From: Lomentospora prolificans
Lineage: Eukaryota; Ascomycota; Sordariomycetes; Microascales; Microascaceae
Reading direction: 5' to 3'
Length of the DNA: 64,000 bases
Assembly: GCA_029532625.1 (NCBI GenBank)
Contig: JARFXM010000010.1
Span: forward strand, 496,001 to 560,000
The translations under genes and the position numbers were made by a program. Shown one piece after another: positions 37,699 through 48,520 of the stretch; within the stretch, counting starts at the first letter, position 1, and the number at the start of each line of letters is the position of its first letter. The notes below the pieces were generated by a model. It was not told where the DNA came from, searched no databases, and saw nothing but the letters and a program-made list of their open reading frames with translations.

Positions 37699-38131
37699 TA
37701 TAAGGGTCTTAACCTAGGAGGAAGGTATAGCTAAGAGCTAGACCTAGCTATATATAACTATACTAAGTACTAGCCTAGCTACTACCCTTAGCTAGGCAGT
37801 ACTATATGAACTAGTATCCTAGTATAAGTAGTAGTACTAAATGGATTAATAGATAGGTATAATTTAGTAACTCTGAATAAACTAGTATACTAGTATAGTC
37901 TAGTAGGGCTGAACCCCTAAGAGTAGTGACTATACCCCTAAGAGTAATAACTATACCCCTAAGAGTAGTAACTATATCCCTACTAGTAGTAACTACTTAT
38001 ATAGGGGTAGAACTCTATAAAAGGGATAGGTAGCTCTTATAAAACCCTTGACTTAGATCTTCCCTCTTTATTGTTTAAGGTTTAATATACTATGGATTAT
38101 TACTTGAGCCTTCTCTGATAAGACTATAACA
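37699..38131 (+). repeat. Gypsy-2 right (3') LTR, 433 bp, less RIPed
   Basis: Starts TATAAGGGTC, ends ACTATAACA. Same tandem 21-bp array as the left copy. Several CpA/TpG sites survive toward its right end (GGATTATTACTTGAGCC, CTGATAAGACTATAACA), so it is less mutated there than the left LTR. Confidence 0.9.
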
Positions 38132-38136
38132 CTTAA
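38132..38136. repeat. Target-site duplication CTTAA (right, Gypsy-2)
   Basis: CTTAA directly after the right LTR, matching 30992-30996. Confidence 0.88.
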
Positions 38137-41100
38137 TTACCTTTATATTAAATCTTTAGTCTCTAGCCTAAGTATTATAGCCTACTCTATTAGCTTTAAT
38201 ACTCTAGAATACTAAGACTTAGCCTCTACTATCTCTACCTACTATAATATTACTATTACTAATATCTATTATATAGTCTAGGAAGGGGCTATAACTAGCT
38301 CCCTCTAGATTACTCTTATAACTATAGAAGAAGCTACTACTTTTATCTAGGATAGGGTAATTATTAACTATAAATACTACTATATTTATACCTATAAGCC
38401 CCTTATAGGACTACCCCTCTACTTCTACTATAGCTTATAGAACTATATAGCCTACTAATATACCTAGAACTAATATTATACCTATTATAGCCTAGGGTAT
38501 AAGATTTAGGCCTATACTACCCCCCCTAATAAGAGAAGGTACTTAAACTACTAAAGAGACTATACTACCTTCTCCTATAGCTACCCTTTTACTAAGAGTA
38601 GCTAATATAAGCTCTAGACTAATATAAGACCCCCTTTTATTATTATCTCTAACTTTATAGTTAATAGTAAATACCCCTACCTAGACTCCCCTATATCTAA
38701 GCTAGCTCTAGTAGATAGTATTACTAATACTAGTTATAGTTCTACCCCCCCCTATATCTAATATTAAGAAACCTAAAAGTAATTATATAGAATATCAACT
38801 CTAGCTAGATATATATAATAGTAGTACTCTAGGGGGATACTAATATCCTCTTTATCTAAGAACCTAGTTAGAATAGGCTCTATAAGCTTAGAAGCTCCTT
38901 TATAAGTAAATATATAAAGATCTAGAATAATAGTAATAGTACTACTTATATTTCTAAGTTTATACTCTTAGCCTAATAGGACTACTAACTTAGAACTAAT
39001 TAGATCTAGGTTACCCTAAACTTAGAATCTATAAACCTAATATACCTTTTTAGTATTTATAGCTTATACTACTATAATAACTAGGAATAGATATTACCTC
39101 TATAGACCTTATAGAGACCTACTTTAAACTATATTACCCTCTTAGGTAATCTTAATATATACTATCTACTATAAGACTATTATAACTATATAAACTACTT
39201 TAGTAAAACCTTTACTAACCTTACTATAGCCTAGGGCCTAGAGCTACTTATACTACCTAGTATTACTATATAGTATAGTAGTAGATATTATATTAACTAC
39301 TACCCTTCTACTCTTAACCTAATCTAGGCTACTTTATATACCTAAACTAGCTACCTTAAAACTAACTCTTAGCTAAACTTAGACTACTAGTTCTAGACTT
39401 ATAAGATACTATTTACTAAGACTAAACTACTACCTTATAGATATACCTAAGCTTATATAGACTAGGGCTATACTAGTACTCTAGCTAATAAGATTATCTA
39501 GATACCTCCTTTAGCTACTACCTTTTTAGAACTTAAGAGCTAGACTTAGATTTTTATAAAGTAAATAGATACTATTACTTATACTACTACCCTCTTAAAG
39601 GGATAGTTTAGGGGCTAATACTTCCTTAGATAGGATTTATTAGCTATATAGTCTACTAAATAGCTCTATTAAGTAGAATATACCTTCTACTAAAGCCCTT
39701 TTATAGTAAAAGGCTTTAAATAGGTTAAAGAGGCCTAAAGAATCTAGAGGTAGATCCTATACTAGTACTCTAATTACTACTAGAGAGACCTCCTAATATT
39801 AGCCTATAACTATAATATAATATTATAATAACTTAAGAAATAGGCCTAGCTCTATAGCTATACCCTAACCCCCCCCCTTAAGCTCCTACTACTTAAAGGG
39901 ACTAATAATACCCCCTAACTATCTTTTAGGGGTAAAGTATCTACTTTAGTAAAGTAGTTCTTCCTATAGCCTAATATAGAATAGCCCCCCTAACTTATAA
40001 CTTACCTACTAGGTTAAGCTAAGATATTTATACCCTAAACTATTACTTTAGAGGATATTAGTACTATAATATACTCTATATTACTATAGAAGGCTACTAG
40101 CCTAGATAATATATCTAATTACCTTCTTAAGGTATATAGTACCCCCCTTTTTAATACCCTTATAGCTATAGCTACTTTAAGCCTCTACTTTAACTATTAG
40201 CTTTTATAGTTTAAATATTTTATTACTATTATAATCTAGAAATCTAGTAAGGATAACTTTTAATTATATAAGCTTAAATCCTAGTACCTAATTACCCTAC
40301 TTAGTATAATAAGTAAAGCTATAGAGAAGGTTATTACCTAGAGGCTTACTAATACTATAGAAGCTAACTATATCTTTTTAAAAGGCTAAATAAGTAACTA
40401 TAAGGTATAGTCTACTAAACTAGCTACTTAATTAGTAGTAGATATAGTTAAGAAGATATAGTAGAATAACTTTATAATATCCCTTTTATAACTAGATCTC
40501 TAGGGTATATTTAATACTATTAATTACTACTAGCTTATTTATATACTTAAGTCCTTAAACCTCTTAGTATAGCTAATATTCTAGGTTAAATACTATTTTA
40601 AAGATAGGATTATAAAGCTCTAGTTTAATAACTATACTTTAGAGACTATACCTACTATTATTAAGGTCCTTTAGGGATCCCCCCTCTCTCCTATTCTATT
40701 TATCCTCTTTACTATACTACTCTTCTAGTACTTTTAGACTTACTAGGGAGTTATAGCCTTAGGATATATAGATAATACTAACCTCCTTACCCCTAGAAGA
40801 ACCTCTAAAAAATACTATTATATACTAGAGAGTATATAGGATATTATAAGGTAGTAGGCTATAGAGAGGGGTATATTTTTCTCCCCTAAGAAAAGTAAAC
40901 TTTTCTATTTTAGAAGGTTATATTAACCCTTTATAGATACTATCTAGTTAAATACTATAACTATTCTAAGGTTAGCTACTTTAGCCTACTTTTTTAGTAT
41001 CTAGTTAGACTAGAAACTATAGTTTTATATTTATACTAAATAGGTTTAGTATAAGCTCTAGACCTAGTAGTATATACTTATATACTTTACTATTAAGATA

Positions 41101-42245
41101 TAAAGTATAGATCTCCTATAGGCTTATATTATCTTTACTATAATTATCTATAGTATAGTAACCTATAATATAGCTATCTAGTATACTTTAACTTTAAAAA
41201 ATTAGTAGATCCTAATAAGAGCTACCTTATAACTTAATATAACCTAAATAGCCTATATATATATAGTTATAAAAGCCTATAGAATAATACCTAACTTAGT
41301 AGTTATAACTAAGATTAGTATCCCCCTTCTAAACCTTTACTTTAACTAGTATACTATAAGCCTTTTTAATTAAGGGGACTACTAACTTAAGTCTAAGGAC
41401 TTATACTACTAAGCTATAGAGATTATTAAGCCCTATAATAGTTAATATATAATAAAGGGCTACCTCTACCCTTATAAAGAATATAATAATATCCTATCTA
41501 GATAGATATAAGTAATAACTACTAAAGAATAGAAGAAGTAAGTCTTTATATACTTAGTTACTACTAATACTTACTTAGGAGTATCTTATAAAAGTATACT
41601 ACCTAACTAGAATAGTAAGGATATCTATAGGGTATATAAGGGCCTTATATAGGCTTAGAGTAGCCTCCTAGTATAAGCCTAGATAGGATATATAGGCTTA
41701 TAGGACTACCTATTATAAATATATATAGTAGACTTTCTAGCTTATAAATATAGGACTAATATAGAGTCCTTTATATACCTAGTCCTCTTATACCTACTAG
41801 TATATATCTATTACCTAGATAACTAGCTATATATTTTTAACTAACTATACTATACTATAAGGAAGCCTAATACCTCTAGGCTAATCTTATAATAGGTAAT
41901 ATATATAGGATATATCCTAATATATAACTTAATAATATAACTATAAGATTAGCTTAAAGAGCTAGAAGAGATTAAAGTAGTAGTAGTAGGAGATACTATA
42001 CTAGATAAGGTTATAAGGGAGGAAGGGGGAGGAGAAGGTAGTAGATCTATAGAGGATATTAGTAAGGACTAAAAAGGGGAGGATTACTAATAATTATACT
42101 ATAAAGGATAGGCTAGTATAGTAGTATTTATACTATACTAGTACCTATTATAAAGTAGGGGATATAGCCCTTATAAAGTATATATATAGTATAGATAGTA
42201 CTAGTATTAGTTTCTACCTATAGAGGGTTCTGACTGGTACTAGAC
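38137..42245 (+). mobile_element. LINE-type (non-LTR) retrotransposon, 3' segment with RT relic
   Basis: Plus strand. Around 40677-40790 the frame reads GSPLSPILFILFTILL, then GYIDNTNLL at 40762-40788. These are the RIPed forms of the LINE reverse-transcriptase blocks QGSPLSPILF and GYVDDTNLL, a signature of Tad1/I-type fungal LINEs. An endonuclease domain should lie upstream (38.2-39.5 kb) and an RNase H-like part downstream (41.6-42.0 kb), both inferred. There is no LTR and no clear poly-A tail; the 3' end lies near 42225-42300, where normal DNA resumes. All frames are dead. Confidence 0.75.
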
Positions 42246-43648
42246 CCTAATTGCTATTGTAGTAGAATAGAGGGATTAAACCTAACCTAAAGATAAAATA
42301 ACCCACCTTGATTCTAGTAATGATGCATAATATAACAAGGAATCAAGGAGAAGCACCATGGTTTACATGGCAGGGAACTCCTGCGATGCTGTTGACTAAC
42401 CGAATAGACAAATGGATATTACTGTAAAATAAGAATGGGTGTAAATCCACCTGTGAGCCTGTCCAAATGCCCGCTGGTCTTTGAAAAGCTCCAATTGCGT
42501 GCTGGCTTTCTCGGTTCCGTTCGCTATTCTCGGGCCCAACCCCTCATTAGTATTTTGAGATGTCTCACTATTGGGTTGTTCGTCAGCACTCGGTCCGCCA
42601 GAGGTGTACGCTAGGAAATTTCGTTATTATGATCTTGAAAAGGTGTGTGGTTAGCGTTAATGGGAAACGTGCCTGGAATTGATGGCTCTGGAGCGCAGCT
42701 AAAACTGGGATCAACAACTACGCGAGGGGGGGAATTTGGCCGAAACCAACCTCGTCTGGGTCTGAGGGCATTCTACCATCATTTGGTCTTTCTGTTACGA
42801 GACATGATGCCCAGATATTCACCACCAGAAGCCATGAGAGCGTGGCAGCGAACAAGCTCTGGCACTCATGAAACGCCCAGGAATCGAGTCGACCAAGCGT
42901 GCGGCAAGAAACCGACGACGTACTTCCTTCAACTGCCTCTATGGGTAGAATACGCCACCGACAGAGTTAGGAAGGCGGCGACAGCTGTTGCAAGAGATCC
43001 AGTTAAGACTGGAGAATACTCATTCAAGTAGGAAGGCTGCTAGTTGATTATAGTGCAAGCCGCATGAAGATCTTACTCATCCCTGGTAACGACATCGGTC
43101 GTCATGCTTAATCGTGTGTTTGAGACTTGTTCCTCATGTCATTTGTATGTAGAAACGCTTATCGTCTCCGGCCTCGAGAATACTTGACAGAGGGTCGGGT
43201 AAGGAAAAGGAGATGCATCATCAACCGGCACATAATCCAAGAGAACATCTCCCTCGTACAGGAGGGCTTAAGGAGGGTACAAATTAGCTTTAAACCTTTA
43301 TTATATTCCATAAGAAAAAGAAGGAACGGGTGAAGAGAAAAAGGTAAAACGAAAAGAAAAAAAAATAAAACATACAACACCGGGGATTCGCTGGTCGTCA
43401 CCGACCCAACTACTAGTCCGGCGCTTCGCAGCTTGTGTACAGGGGAGCGGACGGGACCCTCAATTTTCTGCGAGCTATGGTCGTATGTGCTAGTTCCGCC
43501 CTTTGTTAGGGGTTATAAACTGTCCGATTTCAATTATTTTGAGTATTGAGAAGTTGACGAAGTTGACACGCTAATTACACAGTGAAGAGAGGAGATTAGC
43601 AACCACGAAAGGTCAAGGAAAGGAAAGAACGACTTCAGCACGACCAGA
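42246..43648. other. Intergenic, no recognisable gene
   Basis: Normal composition resumes abruptly. A 128-codon frame at 42645..43031 (+) has no family resemblance and is not called. The downstream end of the monooxygenase lies at 43649. Confidence 0.5.
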
Positions 43649-44914
43649 TCAGCTTTGGCCCGTGAGCCAAAGGAAGAATCCCCCTATTCTCGAGAACAAC
43701 TTGAAAAAGAAGAATCGAATGCCCGTGCTGTGGAAGTCCTTGATTCTCGAATGAGCATTGGCCAGGCTCTTCTTCGCTCTCGGCATGCTGATGCCATCAT
43801 ATGCCTTGAGAGCGGACTCGAGGGACTGGGCCTGACACAGCTGATCCGCAAGATCCCACCCGTCCTTCAGCGCAAGACTAGCACCATATCCAGCGAACGG
43901 GCTCACGGCATGATTGGCGTCGCCAATGAACACTATGGGCCCGTTGGAAATATCATGGGCAAAGGCTTCCTTATCTTTTGCTGGCATAGCAAACACGGTG
44001 TCTAGTTCAGTGGCCTGAAGGATGGAGGGGAAGGGCTCGGCAAACATAGGGCTTAGCTTCTTGACTTCTTCGACGATCGCGCGGCGCTCATCATCCGAAG
44101 ACTTGTCGGTTACCGTGACGCGCTCTTTCTCAACGCGACTGAAGGCCCAGACGAGGGAGGTCTTGTCGACTGGCGAAAAGAAGCATGCGACACCCTTTCC
44201 GGTTACTGTGATCCCCCAGTCCTCGCCAACGGGCTCTGGAAGTCCGTCCGTGAACCTGGAAGATCCGCCGAGTTGGACGGCACCGGCGTATACAAGACGA
44301 TCATCTGGTCGGAGGAAAGTGCGAATCCGACTGTTAGCACCGTCAGCGCACACCAAGAGGTCGCACTCTTCCTCAATCTCTTCATCTGCATCACCCAGCT
44401 GAATCTTCACCGCGACTTTTCCAGTGTCCAGTTTCCTTACTGATCGGCAGGCAGCATTCCAAACCACATCATTTTCTCCGGCATCAATCAGCACTTTCCG
44501 GAGATCCTTGCGAGCGATGCGGATGCCTGCTGACGGAAGGCCCTTCGCAGGCTTAAATCGAACGCTAATGATGGGCGAAAACTTTTCATCCCACATCTTG
44601 AAAGATCCCTGACCATCAAGGCCGAGGATAACGTGGGGGAGGATTTCGTCGAGGAGGCCCAGCTGCATCAAGGCGTAAAGCCCGCCCGTCTCGTCGTATC
44701 CGGCAAGAGAGAGAGAGAACCCTTCGCGGCCGACGGCAGTAACTTTCGTGTCTCGCTCATAGATGGTTATGTTGGGGAACTTGCGCGCAGGATCCCATTG
44801 TTTGCGCATTCCAGTGGCAAACGCCAGCCCAGCCATACCGGCGCCCACAACGATGATCCTTTTCCCTTCGAGGAAGTGAGGGTTCGAGCTTTGGGCCATG
44901 GTGAATGAAGTCAA
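43649..44914 (-). CDS. FAD-dependent monooxygenase (FAD_binding_3 type)
   Basis: A single exon of 421 residues. The Rossmann motif GAGMAG (24-29) follows strand KRIIVVG. The middle DG motif is LLVCADGANSRIRTF (about 187-200). The second FAD motif is FIGDANHAVSPFAGYGASLAL (about 329-349), with Gly331-Asp332 contacting the ribityl chain. This is the class A flavoprotein aromatic hydroxylase architecture, common in secondary metabolism and xenobiotic oxidation; the substrate is unknown. The last 20 residues (FFFFKLFSRIGGFFLWLTG) are strongly hydrophobic and may anchor the enzyme to a membrane. A second in-frame Met at residue 6 is an alternative start. It is transcribed toward the AT-rich island. 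Confidence 0.93.
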   Translation of the reverse strand: MTSFTMAQSSNPHFLEGKRIIVVGAGMAGLAFATGMRKQWDPARKFPNITIYERDTKVTAVGREGFSLSLAGYDETGGLYALMQLGLLDEILPHVILGLDGQGSFKMWDEKFSPIISVRFKPAKGLPSAGIRIARKDLRKVLIDAGENDVVWNAACRSVRKLDTGKVAVKIQLGDADEEIEEECDLLVCADGANSRIRTFLRPDDRLVYAGAVQLGGSSRFTDGLPEPVGEDWGITVTGKGVACFFSPVDKTSLVWAFSRVEKERVTVTDKSSDDERRAIVEEVKKLSPMFAEPFPSILQATELDTVFAMPAKDKEAFAHDISNGPIVFIGDANHAVSPFAGYGASLALKDGWDLADQLCQAQSLESALKAYDGISMPRAKKSLANAHSRIKDFHSTGIRFFFFKLFSRIGGFFLWLTGQS

Positions 44915-45839
44915 TGATTTGGGCTTTGTTAAACCGATGGTGCAGTGACTTTGTGAATGGTGGTTGATAGGAATTACAGAATCTTGCTTCCTGGGAAGGG
45001 TTTGACCAGGGAATGAAACTTATAGTTGGCAAGAATTAATGTCCCCGCTTACGAATTTGACTTGCGCGACGTGAGCCGTGACGTTGAAACGCGAAATACG
45101 AAAAAATGTGGCGTCAAGTGTCTACGCTCTCCCTTCTAATACACCCTGACCACACACACTGGCTTAAAGTCCCGAGCCAGCGTCGCTAACCTTAAAATCA
45201 CATGGATGTGTTCCACAACCTACTGGTGCAAAGCAAGGGGGATTGCGCATCAGATGTATAACCGCATCATCAACCTCGGGATGACGACGCTAACGTTGTT
45301 GTGCTTCCTATAGCCGGAGACTCGGTAGAGTCGAGCTTGGGAGCCGTTTCAGTTGGTATTTTGAGAAGCAGAGAGAGTGTTGATATTACAGTCGACTGGC
45401 TGAATGTGTATGAACGGAATCAATTAGAATTTTAGTTGGTATTAATTGGATCGCGGATTGCCTTGTACCGCTTGAATCAATGATGAGAAATTTTGGCTCG
45501 GTTGGGCAACGTTGCGCTAGCCAATGAGCTGTCAAGCTAAATGTCGAATCGCCGATATTCCACAACCCCGGGTGCCGACAATTTCTACTCATGGAAAGCC
45601 CAATGTAACCAGGTTCATCATAATATCATATTGAGCTCTCGAAGCACGATACCGAGACTGGCGTCCCGACCCTACGATGGAGTTTGGAGGTCGGCTTCAT
45701 GTTGGCGGTATCAACGCAAAGCATACCTGACACCGGGGCCATTTGTTGATTCATATTATCTTAAGTTGCTAAAATGCACTTAAGATCAGGTAAAATAAAA
45801 GTAAACCAGTTGACTCTTCCCGTTCCTAAGTTGAGCTGG
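44915..45839. other. Intergenic, no recognisable gene
   Basis: Promoter of the monooxygenase and 3' region of the hydrolase. Only short shadow frames. Confidence 0.6.
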
Positions 45840-46769
45840 CTAGACCAGGGCTTCTTTTAAAGAGTCGGCCACAAGCTTGTACGTGTATTCTTTCTTCTCC
45901 CACTCTGGTGTGTTTGGCTCGCAGCCCTTGTCAAAACCATGTGGCATATTCTCAAGACAAACAACCTGTACCTGACAACCAGCCGCCTTTAGCTTATCCG
46001 CCAAAGCATCCGCCTCCGGCCGCAGAATGTCCCCAGAGCAGTTGACCATGGTAACCCTTGAAGGGAATAAACCAGGATCTGCGTAGAAAGGCGATACCCT
46101 TGGGTCCTCACGCGACACATGTGGCGGAGCATAAGAATCGAAAAAGATATCCAGGACCCAGGGCGGTATCGCTCTGACAGGGTGAGGAACAGTTTTGGTT
46201 TTGTTATCTGCGGCTATATCCGTGCCCGCATAGATAGTGACAACGGCTTGAATATTGAGTTTTGGATAGTTTGTGCGAAGCGATGATGCTGCGATGAGGG
46301 CCAGGAAGCCACCGGAGCTGAAACCAGAGAGGGCGACACGCGACAAATCCATGGTGGCTTGCTGCTCAGAGACCCAGGCCAAGACATCCTCCATGTCTTC
46401 GACTGGTGCCGGCCAAGGATTTTCTGGGGCTTTTCTGTAGTCGGCATCAAGCACTAGCATGTTATTGGTCCGCGCGATGTAAGAGCAGTACTCGTGATCA
46501 AGACCCAGGGCGAGGTTGACGAACCCGCTCCCGTGCCAATTGATCAAAACAGGCAGAGCGGAGGAAGGAAAGTCGACAGAGTAGTCATCGGGGTAGTAAA
46601 GCCACGCATCGATGGCTCGACCTGCGTCGCGGGACGGAACCTTGACAAATTTCCTCCTGGTTTGGTCGGGCGGGAGGAGAAAGGGGCCTTGTTTCCGACT
46701 TGTCAAGGCTCGGAAGAGGGTGACCCAGATCCTAAGTCGCAGGCGCTGTAGGGAAGCAGACACACCCAT
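45840..46769 (-). CDS. Alpha/beta hydrolase, hormone-sensitive-lipase (abhydrolase_3) family
   Basis: A single exon of 309 residues. The oxyanion-hole motif is NWHGSGF (about 77-83), a conservative change from HGGG. The nucleophile elbow is GFSSG (149-153) with Ser151. The acid is Asp247 in NCSGDILRPEAD and the catalytic His is His277 in MPHGFD. YRKAPENPWPAPVED matches the usual cap-domain stretch of HSL-type esterases. No signal peptide is evident, although residues 10-22 are hydrophobic and basic, so it is probably intracellular. It should hydrolyse carboxyl esters or lactones of small molecules. It lies in the same direction as the upstream-coded monooxygenase with 925 bp between them. Confidence 0.93.
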   Translation of the reverse strand: MGVSASLQRLRLRIWVTLFRALTSRKQGPFLLPPDQTRRKFVKVPSRDAGRAIDAWLYYPDDYSVDFPSSALPVLINWHGSGFVNLALGLDHEYCSYIARTNNMLVLDADYRKAPENPWPAPVEDMEDVLAWVSEQQATMDLSRVALSGFSSGGFLALIAASSLRTNYPKLNIQAVVTIYAGTDIAADNKTKTVPHPVRAIPPWVLDIFFDSYAPPHVSREDPRVSPFYADPGLFPSRVTMVNCSGDILRPEADALADKLKAAGCQVQVVCLENMPHGFDKGCEPNTPEWEKKEYTYKLVADSLKEALV

Positions 46770-47359
46770 TTCCTGAGGCGGGGACCCTTAAGTTAGGTTG
46801 GATTTGGATAGGGTATGTGTTCAGGGACGTGCCGTGTAGTGGAAATATGCTTTCCATGTGTTTTGGTCAAAACTTCAAGCCCCTCGTAAGCTCTTTTATA
46901 ACGTATCTGGAACGCGCGAAGGATCCGAGACGCTAAGCCTAATTGGGTCGCCGTAGTTCGCGCCTAATAGGCTGTGTTCGGCGAGCCGTAAACGGCAATG
47001 ACTGTCTCACAAGCCTTAAAGCTCCCAGCGACTATGTTTTATATTCTCAGGGCGTTGAAAATCCAATACATAGAAGTGGAGCATATTATCCCATCGATAT
47101 TGTGGACTCGTGCATGTAAGCCCCAAAAATATCACTGTGTCGCATTGAAGCACTCGAGAATTGTGCGAAACCGAAGATGACGCAGGGCTTTGTAAAGTCA
47201 TGAGGCGCCAGGCAGACACGTAACCATATTGGTACATGTAGTGACCTACATGGAAACCCCCCCAACAAAAAAGCAATCTGCAGCTCTGGTGCGTTCGTGA
47301 CGGGCCACGGAGACCCAAAGGAGCGGCAAGTCAACCCCTCGTTCCGTCGTGAGCTCCTG
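46770..47359. other. Intergenic, no recognisable gene
   Basis: Promoter region of the hydrolase and the 5' flank of the ARMT1-like pseudogene. Only short shadow frames. Confidence 0.55.
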
Positions 47360-48520
47360 TTATTCAGGCCCTACAGAGAAGCTTAATGATGACATCTCTT
47401 CCAACGCAGAGCTTCCGTAAGTCGCTCTATATCGCCACAAGTCCGTGTCAACACTTCTAATCCCCCGTCCTAGACCCCTACCAGAAGATGGAGCCTGTGA
47501 CATGGAGGCTATAATTCTCTCCTAGCCTCCTTTGGAACCATATCGTGGCACAATTGCCCGTGGCTCTACGCCGAGTGCTATCTCTACCGGTAAATTGTGA
47601 CATGGTCCTCTCTCAGAACAACAGCTCCTAACTCGGGGCCGCTAGGAAGGTCCAATCCATATTCGACTCTGCAAGCTCCTGGCGCGGCTACGACGTCTTC
47701 ACCCGCCAGAAGCTCGGCGCGCTCATCGCTTCCGAGGCCGCCGTCGAGGAGCTCTCAGCCAGATACCTTGAGCTTTCATCCTCAGATACCTTTGAAACCC
47801 CCCCGAGGCCGTATATACTATATTTGTTGAAATGAATCGAGAATGCTTTGTGGGGCAACTCAACCGACCTTAGCTTCTTCACCTCCCTTAGCGCTAACCA
47901 GATCCAGGCTCTCCAAGGTACCAAGGCGATACAGGAAGGTCAGGCGCGAATCGTGAGCAACGACATGGCTGCCTCTTGGAAGCATCTCTCTGCCAAGGCG
48001 GGAAAGCGTGTCGACATCGTCCTGGATAACTCTGGATTCGAGCTCTTCACTGATTTGCTGTACTCACTCTACCTCCTCGACACAAAACTTGCCTCGAAAG
48101 TTCACCTCCAGATCTTCTAAATCCATGCCGTGGTTCGTCTCGGATGTAAACCCTCATGATAATGACGTCCTTCTCCCCACCCTCTCTGATTCGACCATCC
48201 TCTCGAAGCCAGGGAGCAAAGTGGGGGAACTTGCTGCTAGGCTCAACAGTCTTTTTGAAAATGATCGAATCGTTGTCGAGGAACACTCCTTCTGGACAAC
48301 GGGATATGACTTCTAAGAGATGCCTAACATGGCTCCTCAGCTACGAAAGAACCTTGCGAAATCGGCTATGACCATATTCAAGGGCGACGTCAGTTCTCGG
48401 AAGCTAGTAAGGGACGCGACTTGGCCGTACACGACACCTTTCGCATCAGCTCTCGCCCCCCCCCCCCCCCGCGAGGCAGCGGCCCCCGGTGGCCCCGGCA
48501 GGGCCCCGGAAATGTTTATC
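47360..48520 (+). pseudogene. ARMT1/DUF89-type damage-control phosphatase pseudogene
   Basis: Pieces of the DUF89 family appear in order but in different frames. They are WHNCPWLYAECYLYR (about 47535-47590), SSWRGYDVFTRQKLGAL (about 47670-47730), ALWGNSTDLSFFTSLSANQ, VDIVLDNSGFELFTDLLYSL (about 48010-48070), SMPWFVSDVNPHDND (about 48122-48166), VVEEHSFWTTGYDF and, after a TAA at 48314-48316, EMPNMAPQL and FKGDVSSRKLVRDATWPY. LDNSGFELFTD and FKGD are the metal-site regions of these Mn/Ni-dependent phosphatases. At least one frameshift (near 48110), in-frame stops and loss of the C-terminus at a 15-C run (48456-48470) show the gene is broken. The changes are not RIP-like. The exact 5' end is uncertain. 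Confidence 0.82.
48456..48470. repeat. C15 homopolymer
   Basis: Fifteen C in a row, where the similarity of the ARMT1-like pseudogene ends, followed by a GC-rich 40-bp patch. Could be a slippage site, a junction of a rearrangement, or an assembly weak point. Confidence 0.85.

Larger units (their letters stand above)
30997..38131 (+). mobile_element. Gypsy-type LTR retrotransposon 2, RIP-inactivated
   Basis: A 7135-bp element with two 433-bp LTRs and a CTTAA duplication. Plus orientation: around 33540-33700 the frame reads LIDLLNKGFIYISSSK followed by a KGGF(stop)FYINYYTLN relic of the Gypsy RT motif. 33965-33976 reads YIDN in TYIDNIFIYLSS (RIPed YIDD). A purine-rich tract (about 37671-37694) precedes the right LTR. 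Integrase and chromodomain regions should lie between 34.6 and 36.5 kb but are too degraded to read with certainty. All frames are interrupted. Confidence 0.88.
22780..42245. other. RIP-saturated AT-rich island of nested retrotransposons
   Basis: From about 22.8 to 42.2 kb, almost every CpA, TpG and CpG is gone while CpC, CpT, GpG and ApG remain common. Long stretches such as 22820-23180 contain none of the three. Loss of TpG removes ATG and converts Trp/Gln/Arg codons to stops, which explains the lack of any useful ORF. This is the mark of repeat-induced point mutation on both strands. Short less-mutated patches survive at about 30360-30509, 31040-31085, 37795-38131 and 42225-42245. Confidence 0.92.

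Noticed and set aside
22780..42245. Centromere core
   Set aside because: The AT-rich island is fully explained by RIPed retrotransposons, is only about 19 kb, and is flanked directly by ordinary genes. It cannot be excluded without CENP-A data but is not needed.
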